NCBI GenBank assembly: GCA_025526995.1
Contig: JAHLKG010000007.1
Coordinates: 558,001-622,000 of the forward strand
Source of the DNA: Powellomyces hirtus
Lineage: Eukaryota; Chytridiomycota; Chytridiomycetes; Spizellomycetales; Powellomycetaceae
Reading direction: 5' to 3'
DNA: 64,000 nucleotides
The notes under the pieces were generated by a model, which saw only the letters and a list, made by a program, of their open reading frames with translations, had not been told where the DNA came from and did not search any database. A program made the translations under genes and the position numbers. Positions 55,693 through 64,000 of this stretch are shown here, piece after piece. Numbering within the stretch: the first letter of the stretch is position 1; the number at the start of each line of letters is the position of its first letter.

Positions 55693-57666
55693 ATGCCGGA
55701 TGTTGCAAAAACAACAAGCGGACTTGGTCCTAGCTATTTATCTCTTACGTGCTTGAAGTCCCTATGTCCTAGTACTCCCGTACACATCGACAGTGTCGAG
55801 CAGTCGCGGATTCAATCTCAACAGCGCCTGAAACTCGCTTGGGAGAGCATCTTTGAACGATACGGCAAGGAATTCGATGACGCCGATGAAATCGACATCA
55901 CCACTGGAGAAATAGTCGTCGACAATGGGTGGACTCGGAAGTGGGCCTTACCGGATTTCGGAAATGCCCTATATCCGGAAAGTGATCAGCCTTCTACAGA
56001 CGGGGACACCGAAAGCGACTGGCTGGACACAAAGCGCTCCACAAACTTAATTCGGAAAGATAAATGGAAGAGAGAAGAGGCTGTGGGTTCTAGCAGCGTC
56101 AACATCTGGAAGACGCGGGATTTTCCATTCCGAAAGCCGCTGGTACCATCAGCACGCCGGCCATGGACTATCGTTCTCCCGTCTTCAAGCACCAAGCAAG
56201 AGGGAAAGGCTCTGGGCTGGCCGTCTTCCAATGGAGCATATGAGACAAGCAGCAAGCTGTCACGGGAGTGTTTGGGCTATCCGCAGGCGGAAAGGCTGGA
56301 AGGCCGGGAAAGGAGAACAAGTGATGTCTCTCCAACGGCGGTCGATGTAGCAATCCCTACAAACGATCTTTTGGGAAAGCAAACGCGCTTGAAAGCTTTA
56401 AACTTATCGGATGTCAAAATTGAGGTTATACTGGACGATTCGCCGAGTTCAGTCGCGGGTAGGTCGGCTAGCGCAAAGCCGAGAAACTTCCGGTCGTTCA
56501 AGCGCGAGATCCTCAATGAACCAATAGACGTGGACAGCGAACATTGTGACGTTTACCCAAAAATTGAAATCGTGACGCCTTGCAAGTTAGAAAGCGCCAA
56601 TTGCGAGAAAGAGGAGCGAGCTCACCACGAACCATCCCCTCTTGTGATTGTGACAGACGGGGATGCTCCCGCCAAAACTGAGCCTGACAGCGATTACAAA
56701 CAGTTTAGAGCAAACTGGGCTGCGAAAACGCGGCATGTACCAAAGGTCACCGCCATTGCCAAATCAGATCCTGACGGCAATTACAAGCAGTTTAGGGATA
56801 AGTGGGCTGCCATACAGTCACACAAAGCCGAAACCACCAGCGCTGCCAAACCAGCGTGTCAAACGCGGGAGATCGCCACCGCTTCCCAGCCAGTGTGTCG
56901 AATCAGCGCGAAGCGCAACAGCACGATACAAAGCCTTTCCGCCACGAGACCTCGACGATGCGATGCGAAATCTAAGAGATCAAATTCCATCACCATCGAG
57001 ATCACAACTGGAGGGATGTCGTCGACGAAAAAGGGTTTGGTCAACAATCCTTCTCCTGAGCTGGAGCTGTCAACATCTGAGGCGGAACGCGAGAAGCCCC
57101 CACGAAATGACTACACCTTCTCCCAAGAATCAACATCATCACAGATGGAGAGGGAGCATTACCCAGCCCCAATATCTACCTCAAGCAATCACAAGGAACC
57201 ATTAATATCACCTGTCAAAAAACAGCAGGAACGGAAATTGGAAGATGCCGCTGCAGAAACGCATATATCGCCCGCTAGTCGCGACGTAGATGATACCAGG
57301 GAGGCGTCCCAGTCTCTGGCCGAGGAACCGCAGACAGCGAACCATGTGTCAGAATTGGAAATGGTGCAGCGCTTTTTGGACAGTAATGGTGTGCCACCAC
57401 CTGCCTGTATTATGAATACAAAAGGTCACTCCGTCAACGTCAAGAAGCGCCAGCGCTTGGTCTCAGACGCTAGCGACGACGTCAAGCGAAGACGTTCCGT
57501 GCACACCAATATCCCCTTTGCTGGAATATTCACGCTTTCGTTGGACAAACTCTGGAACGAGGCTCAGTCAGCCGATGACGATGCTTTTGAAAACATCTTA
57601 CCAGCAGTGCGGGAAGCACCACGTAAATTGTATCATACTACTAGTGTCGACATAGTTCACGAATAG
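55693..57666 (+). CDS. Scm3-type centromeric histone H3 (CENP-A) chaperone
   Basis: Single-exon gene for 657 residues. Near the N terminus (about residues 40-85) it has the Scm3 domain: QQRLKLAWESIFERYG, KEFDDADEIDITTGEIVVDN. This helix plus acidic strand binds the CENP-A/H4 dimer and loads it at centromeres; fungal Scm3 and animal HJURP share it. The rest is disordered and charged, with basic clusters (KKRQRL, VKRRRS) that may bind DNA or act as nuclear signals, and an internal duplication around residues 330-375 (DYKQFRANWAAKT and NYKQFRDKWAAIQ). The frame is open further upstream to 55525; I chose the ATG at 55693 because the upstream part is Cys/Leu-rich and unlike the rest. Presence of Scm3 implies a CENP-A based kinetochore. 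Confidence 0.83.
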   Translation: MPDVAKTTSGLGPSYLSLTCLKSLCPSTPVHIDSVEQSRIQSQQRLKLAWESIFERYGKEFDDADEIDITTGEIVVDNGWTRKWALPDFGNALYPESDQPSTDGDTESDWLDTKRSTNLIRKDKWKREEAVGSSSVNIWKTRDFPFRKPLVPSARRPWTIVLPSSSTKQEGKALGWPSSNGAYETSSKLSRECLGYPQAERLEGRERRTSDVSPTAVDVAIPTNDLLGKQTRLKALNLSDVKIEVILDDSPSSVAGRSASAKPRNFRSFKREILNEPIDVDSEHCDVYPKIEIVTPCKLESANCEKEERAHHEPSPLVIVTDGDAPAKTEPDSDYKQFRANWAAKTRHVPKVTAIAKSDPDGNYKQFRDKWAAIQSHKAETTSAAKPACQTREIATASQPVCRISAKRNSTIQSLSATRPRRCDAKSKRSNSITIEITTGGMSSTKKGLVNNPSPELELSTSEAEREKPPRNDYTFSQESTSSQMEREHYPAPISTSSNHKEPLISPVKKQQERKLEDAAAETHISPASRDVDDTREASQSLAEEPQTANHVSELEMVQRFLDSNGVPPPACIMNTKGHSVNVKKRQRLVSDASDDVKRRRSVHTNIPFAGIFTLSLDKLWNEAQSADDDAFENILPAVREAPRKLYHTTSVDIVHE

Positions 57667-57848
57667 CCATATCAATAGGCGCGATTTTTGCAATATCAAC
57701 GTGGTCACTCCTGGACTTCGATTGGAATGTACTCCATAGTACATTCAGCTTATGATAATAATGTTATGAGATGCTTTTGGAGGCGCGGGAAGATAAATAT
57801 GTACATGTGGCAGATAAAAGAGAGATAAATACAGCCATAAGCTTAGGA

Positions 57849-60800
57849 TCATATGTTGGGTTCAATCGTCGCTGCGTCCTGTGGCTTTAGCAACACGCGG
57901 ATCATTTCTCGTAACGGCTCAAGTGCTGGCCAGCGGTATGGGAAGAAATCCATGAAGTACATGAAGTGAGATAGCTGCAATGAATGAGTAGTTTCAATGT
58001 TGATGATTCACGTAAAAACCTCCAGATGCTAAGCGATGTGAACGTACCCATTTGCTTAGGGCAGGGGACCAGCACTTTGTATCTTCGGTAGCGTGTGGAG
58101 CAAGTGCACAAGGTCCGTGATTTCTGAACACGGACTTGGAAAAGAGTGTGCTGAAAAAGAAGGAACAGTAATCAGGACTGAGTGTCTTCAGACTCGGCAT
58201 CTGGTGGGACGAGGGGTTTACCTGAATAGTAATTGAGCTAGGTGAGCGTAATTTTCGGCTGCGTGCTCTCGAGTGCCATAGTAGATGAGCTGGTCAACTA
58301 CATATACGAATCTAAAGTAAGGTTCCGATGCATCCTGTTGGGCCAAATGGCAGGATCAGCTGCCTGTACTAAGTGAATTGCTTTGTGTTTCGCGCCTGCC
58401 TCACCATATTGAGCGTAGCTGACGAATCAGATTCAGTAAGGGCTTCTGGATGATTGTCCAGATCCCGGAGGAGCTTGACAATGTGACTTTCAATCGCCGC
58501 ATACGAGTGTCTTGATCCGGATGCGGACTGCATCAAATAAAGAATATGAGCTATATCGATCCAAAGCACATGGTGACGATGTAAACTGACCTGGAAATCT
58601 GTCATGTGACCCAAACTCAGTTTCAACACAACAAACGATTTTTCTCGAGGCCGTTTGCGGTTGTAGAATGTCAAATGCTCGACAACATACTTCTCCTGAT
58701 GGGATGATGAGAACCAGATACTCTTTGTGGAATGCATGAAAACAGCTACATACCCCTCTAAGTTTATCAGCATGTTTCAGAAGAGCATCCATATTCGGTA
58801 TTATGCGCACACAGCATGACCGTTGTGAAGCAATGCTCAAACTGAGTTGTCGTTTTGGTTTGCCAGAAGCAGCTTGCGCAAGCGCATTTGTTGCAGACTG
58901 CGGTGTGCTAGCACTTGTTGGGTGCAGTTCCTCCGTTTCGCGCGTAGTGTTGACGCCTTCGACGTTGAAAAACATTGTATCGTTCATGACGCAGCACTCC
59001 AAAGGATCAGTCAACAAGTTTGCGACCTCGACTTCCCCTATGGCCGGCAAAAGCTGCAAAGACCAAATATCTTCTTCCCTGACAGAGAGTGGTTCGGTGC
59101 CCGTATTTTTTCGTCTCATCACTCCACGGAAGCTGAAATCTAACCGAGACAGGAGCATCTGCGGTTGCCGACAGATGGCTCGCAAGTTGATGATCTTCTG
59201 ATAGTCCTTAACCAGGCGACAATTGATATAAATTTCGATATCCTTCCTGACAGGTTCGTCGGCCACCATCAGCGTAGTTGGGAATTGATTTCGGGTCAAT
59301 CCGTTGGTTGTGTCAGGCTGGTTCTGTACAGATTCAGCCGACGGGCGTAATCGAATGTAAACCCTAGCTTGACTCTCTGGTTCGACCGTTATACTGCGGA
59401 AAAGTTTCGCCGTGGTCCGCGACAAGGAGAACATAAGCTCAGTGTCGTCTTCTCTTGACAGGCTGCTGTTGAATGTGAACTCAAGCGGCACAGACTCTCT
59501 ATTGCATATGATCATGCTTCTCGCCGCGTATTCAGTGTCGAAGTACAGATGATCCATCAGAAGTGAATTCACGGTAGCGTCAGCCCCGTGCACGTACACG
59601 TCGAATACGTGATTGGAGGACGGTTCAATCGGTATGCCGGCAGCTATACTGCCACTGTAGTTCAAGGCTCCGGTGGCCGTACGTCGAATATTTTGTCTGG
59701 CGACAATCTCCATTGACACTCGTATTGTCTTCGTATCTGCGGGGTTGTCAAGGTTATCGACGAATAGGTAAGTGGAATAAACTCCTCGAGCATTTGTCAT
59801 GACGTTGATGCTGATGGAGTGGACGTCACGGTTTAGTCCTCCACCAGGAGCTGTCCGAGTTCCCTCAAGGACTCCTTCTGTTCGACCGCATGATATCCAC
59901 GCTTTGTCTGCTTCACAAAGGATCCTGATGCGGTATGATATCCGCTCGGTGCTGGGATTTTCGAGAGAGAGCTTTTTCGCTGCGACGTTTGCACCAAGAT
60001 CTTGCTGACCTAGATCCAACTCGTAGAGTCCATCCATCTCCATTGCTCCGACGGTTGGCTCCGAGATTCGCTTGCATCCTCGTAAAGCGAGAGCGGTTGT
60101 ATGCCGGCGGCTGTACGCAGAGGAGGTCAGAGACTCAACTATGGAAGGACGACTAGAACACGAGGTCATGGCGCGGTCCGTCTCCTTCATCGATATGGAG
60201 GATACTGTGTCCGAAAACGGAACTTCCTCTTCATCTTCAATGGACGATCCTGGCTCATCCACAACCGGTCTTCCACATATGACAACAGGGGCTAATTCGG
60301 GAGAGGGTTCTTGCACGAAGAGATCTTCCGGAGGTTGACTTTTTGCATCTGAATCGATTTGCAGCGATCCAGACATGTCCTCGATAATAGAGACATAGAG
60401 CAGCTGAGGCTGTCGGCTGACGGAATTGATGTCATAAACGAGGACTTTGATATCATCTGATACCCCACCAATACTTGAATTCAACAGTTCAAAAACCAGC
60501 GCAAATCGATCCCCGGGTGCAACACGTCCCGTCATATCTTCACTCAAAGGCGACGCTCTCAACAGGCTTGTACCGTTGGGCAGTTCTAAAGGGTATTCGA
60601 ACGCTACTTTGAATTCGAGTTCAAACGTGGTTGAGAGATTTGTGATGTAGACTATTTCGCGCTGATTTGGAATGGAGCGAGTCGCGGGGTCGTCTTTTGC
60701 AGTTAGAGAGTCCACAGTAGTCTCTACTACGGAACGCTTACGCGCCAGTACTTGCTCTTCTGCATCTTCATTGCCAGATTCGGGATCTTCGTCGCTGTCG

Positions 60801-63800
60801 GAAGCCATATACGTTCGAAAGTTCACCTGCTTTTCCGATAAAGCGAATGTTTGGCCCTCATTGATAATCCCGCGTATCGGGATATGCTCGGTAATGCGCG
60901 AAGTATCATCGGACCGACTTTCGTTCCCACTTTCTGGAGTTTGCTGTTTGGGAGCAATCCACAGGGTTCCGAATATGAGGCCTTCTGGGTTTGTGAGCCA
61001 TCGCGAGTCTGGTTGATTTGCTGGCAACCGAGAATTTTCTACCGCATATCCACGTACTCGCACTTCAATAGTAGCCTGTGGCGTCAATGACACAGACCCC
61101 ACAAGCGGAGAATTCGAGAACCTTGAGAGCACATCGAGTCGAACGAAATCACTGACATCTGATGCGGCTGTAAAACCTATCTCAAACTTCACATCCTCCT
61201 CAGACGTGTTGACGATGGCAAACCATGTATCACACGGCAATGCCGTGGGGAGATGGGGATGAGTTAACGGAGGTAGCTGCAGTTGTCCGGACACCAGTCG
61301 GTCAAAGCGGAGCTGGAAAAGCGTCAAATTTGCGTTGACGACGATTTTCATTAAGTTCCGCGGGTTGTATAGATTTCTAACGCCGATATTGAGAACTTGA
61401 GCTCCCATCAACTTCAGATTCAGTAGACGCGGATTCAGTATCACTTCGATAATTTCTGAGCCACGGCTTTGCACCATTCGTTTATTCGATCCCAATTCGC
61501 ATGATTCCGTTTCCTCTGCCAGTCTAACAGATGCCGGAAGGTCCAATGCACAGGCTAGAGGAATGTCTGACGGATTCCGCACGGTAAATTTCAGCTTCAC
61601 TTCGTTCCAACTGTTGTAGTGGCCGACTTTTCCAACATCGAGGACCAAGGGTTCCACATCTCCTCGAGAAACGCAGAAAGATGCTGAGAGTTCAATGCAC
61701 TTGACCACCATGCCACTGCTTGCGTCCAGAAAACACAGTGTTCCTCGCAGTGTAGCCTTTTTTCCAGAGCTGAGCGCTGCGATTGCTTGCTCGAATTCCG
61801 GACCAAAGTTCGGGTTTGGGATACATACTTTTGCGATCGCGGTTTTTCCAGGAAGAAGAAATACGCTAGCTCCGGATTGCTTGGTTATCTTCTCCGCAGC
61901 ATCGTCGTGATCACCAATTTTCGCTGAGACATCCGCTTCCGCATTCCCAGAGAACCTAATGTCCATCGTCAGATTTGAGTTCGAAACTATACGAATTGGA
62001 TCCTGGGATATGTTGGTGAGCTCGATTTCTTTTTCATACGTCGGGATAAGGTCCAAATCTTCCGACTTCTGCAGCACAATCGCATTGAGAGTCGACGGCT
62101 CTGTAAGCGTGAGGGGGGATGTCACAACGGGCTTTTCAACATCGATTGATGACAAATCCACGTAAACGTCGTCCCAAATGGCTTGTGGAAGTCGTTCGGT
62201 GCTATCCGATCTCTCCGTCGATAGTCCCAGAATGTTTGCGTGACCAACCTGCAGCCTTCCAATGTCGGCGAACATGCGCACTTCGATACGAATCTTTTGA
62301 CCCACGTTGTTCACGTTGATGACATCAATAAACTGGGAGATCAATCCATATTCAGTACATTTCATACGGAAACCAATGCGCGCACAAGATGCCGAAGGCA
62401 AGCCGCGATCTGCTGTCAAGCGGGCCGGATTAGGATCACTGCTCTGACCACCTTCACTGCTAGCATCCGTGCTTCCTTCCAATTTGCCATAGTAATCATC
62501 AAGTTCCAGACCGCTGGTGACTTCGACTCGGAACTCTAGTGGCAGTCTGCTGGATTCATTACAAATGTTGAATGACCCAGAGTATGTCTTTCCAATGCAC
62601 TTGACCGAGCCGAGATCGATCAACGTATCTGAGACGCTGAGTACAGATTGTCCAATGATGGCGGTGAACTTCGCTGTGTATGTCATTACAGCGTACAGTT
62701 GCTCTTCTGCCCCAGGCCCTTCTTCCGTAACTTTCGCGTCTTTTCCTTTGCTAGAAACCTTCTCTTTCTTCTGAACCTGAAACTTGATGCCCCCCACAAG
62801 TGTGCGGAAATCCTCGCTGACAGCAGATGCAGGGGTGCCACTCGAAGGTGTTCCCGCAGGCGCTGCATTCTGCGCCTTGCTGGCAGCGCCTGCTCCTCGG
62901 CGACCGGAAGCTCCGAGGTACGGTTGAAGCGCAATGTATACGGTTAGGCGTCCACTCTTCGGTATCAACAAATCCGTAACAGGAGATTCTGTTTCTGGGT
63001 CGGAGAAAATAAAACATTGCTGCACTAGATTCGAGACGGCACTGACAAAGATTCCATCCTCCGAGATGTTCTCCATTTCATAAGGAATGACACGTGCGTA
63101 CTTTCTCTTCGTGTCCAAGTAGCAATAACCGAAATCCAGCTCGGCAGCACTAGCCAAGGGGTCGGGAAGAGACGGGAAACTCAAATATGCACGAGATATA
63201 ACATAAAATGAGATGTCAACCTTTACTTCCGGCCCTCCTTCGCCGCTCTGGATCGCAATGACAAGGGTTTGCCGCCCGAGAACAGAGGGAGTAAACTGTA
63301 AGTCGATTCGCCGAACTTCTTGGGCCGACAAAGTTCCACTCGTGTCCGAAACAGAAAGGGAACAGCCAGCCTCGGGTGGCAGAACAATAACGTATGGCAA
63401 GGAAATTGCAGTGCGATTTGCAACGGTAAAGTAGCAATCCTTTCGTTCGTTCACTTTGATGTTTCCCAGTTCAATAGACGGAACTTCCACTGTCAACGTT
63501 CGCGCAGGTTCAACGGGTGGGAGCAATTCGATCTTTGACATCTCTAATTGTGTTGTAGACGGTGGATTGACGTTGATAACACCCATCAAATTGGTCTGCT
63601 GAGGAGTAAGGGAAGGCGAGTTGGTGCCCGATGTTCTGCCCAGTTTTGGTGGTAACAGGGGAGACGACGAACGACTCTCCACAAAACCGTCTTCCGGAAG
63701 CAAGCATCTGTTATTCGCATCGGGGCCGTCAGTGTCCTCGCGATTGACAGGGGGATTACGTTGTTGTTCTTCAGTCACAGCTTCCTGATATATGAGTGAA

Positions 63801-64000
63801 TGGTAACAAACCACGGCTCGGAAAGCGACCTCTTTTGTGATGTCAGTATTCTTGTGTTCATGAACATATAAGACACCGGACGTTGTTTCTCGTAACAAGT
63901 CGGCTCCTGAGCTCAAATTATCATTCGCGTGGTCGTCTGTTGGGGAAACAGTGGGCAACGAACTGGAAGGAGAAGCTACGGATTCCTGTTGCGAGATATC
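57849..64000 (-). CDS. Giant ASH/HYDIN-like multi-Ig protein, C-terminal part (5' end outside window)
   Basis: At least 1938 residues are visible: main exon >64000-58754, then 58695-58591, 58527-58405, 58334-58222, 58150-58048 and 57974-57849. The main exon is open to the window edge. It encodes a string of seven or eight beta-sandwich units of ASPM-SPD2-Hydin/MSP type, seen as repeats of a pattern such as IELGNIKVNERKDCYFTVAN, then PLPYV-like and LQFTPSVLGRQTLVI strands; other units start near LDFGYCYLDTKR, IDLGSVKCIGKTYSGSFNI, LDVGKVGHYNSWNEVKLKFT and LYFDTEYAARSMIICNRES. The C-terminal exons form a different, helical region (YYGTREHAAENYAHLAQLLF). ASH proteins sit in axonemes, basal bodies or spindle poles, which fits a zoosporic fungus. 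I cannot say whether it is HYDIN, CFAP47/65/74, DLEC1 or Cep192-like. Confidence 0.75.

Overview
The window is nuclear DNA of a flagellated (zoosporic) fungus, most likely a chytrid-grade lineage. Fungal features are a Zn2Cys6 transcription factor with a fungal-type regulatory domain, a CHASE hybrid histidine kinase, an Rvs161-type BAR protein, an Scm3-type centromere chaperone and many short GT-AG introns (mostly about 50-120 nt). The flagellum is betrayed by IFT20, CEP104 (ciliary tip), a giant ASH/HYDIN-like protein and an R7-like RGS protein. I rebuilt the spliced models by hand from donor/acceptor sites, reading phase and family conservation. Every complete multi-exon model below has a length divisible by three.

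Layout. 1-15.7 kb: R7-like RGS regulator (-, runs off the left edge), ribosomal protein uL23 (+), Frm2-type nitroreductase (+), ISWI-like SNF2 remodeller with a PHD region (+), IFT20 (+), CHASE hybrid histidine kinase (-), PKA catalytic subunit (+). 15.7-24.3 kb: long intergenic DNA, a bHLH factor (+), a Zn2Cys6 factor (+), Rvs161/BAR (-). 25-39.5 kb: squalene synthase ERG9 (+), a C2H2-array/RING protein (-), CEP104 (+), a PPR protein (-), a Ugo1/SLC25A46-like outer-membrane carrier (+). 39.6-51.8 kb: NDR-family kinase (-), XPD/Rad3 helicase in 20 exons (+), tRNA-Val(AAC) with a half-length duplicate (-), PITH-domain protein (+), PEX5 with twelve WxxxF motifs (-), Yae1-like protein (+). 52-64 kb: a possible small ORF, a secreted Val/Thr-rich protein (-), a PES/TMEM68-like acyltransferase (+), an Scm3 homologue (+), and the giant ASH-repeat protein (-, runs off the right edge).

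There is no operon-like organisation. Genes are independent housekeeping, signalling and ciliary loci, and several are head-to-head pairs sharing 230-1250 bp (RGS/uL23, RING/CEP104, PPR/Ugo1, NDR/XPD, PEX5/Yae1). I found no transposon, CRISPR array, biosynthetic cluster or virus-derived gene. The most interesting points are: a GGL-bearing R7-type RGS protein in a fungus; introns that cut coding sequence just after the start codon (first coding exons of 5, 8 and 10 nt); a probable pair of compensating frameshifts in ERG9; the expanded PEX5 motif array with a further WxxxF hidden in an intron; an ISWI-like ATPase whose C terminus carries PHD-type zinc fingers instead of a visible HAND-SANT-SLIDE; and the tRNA half-duplication.
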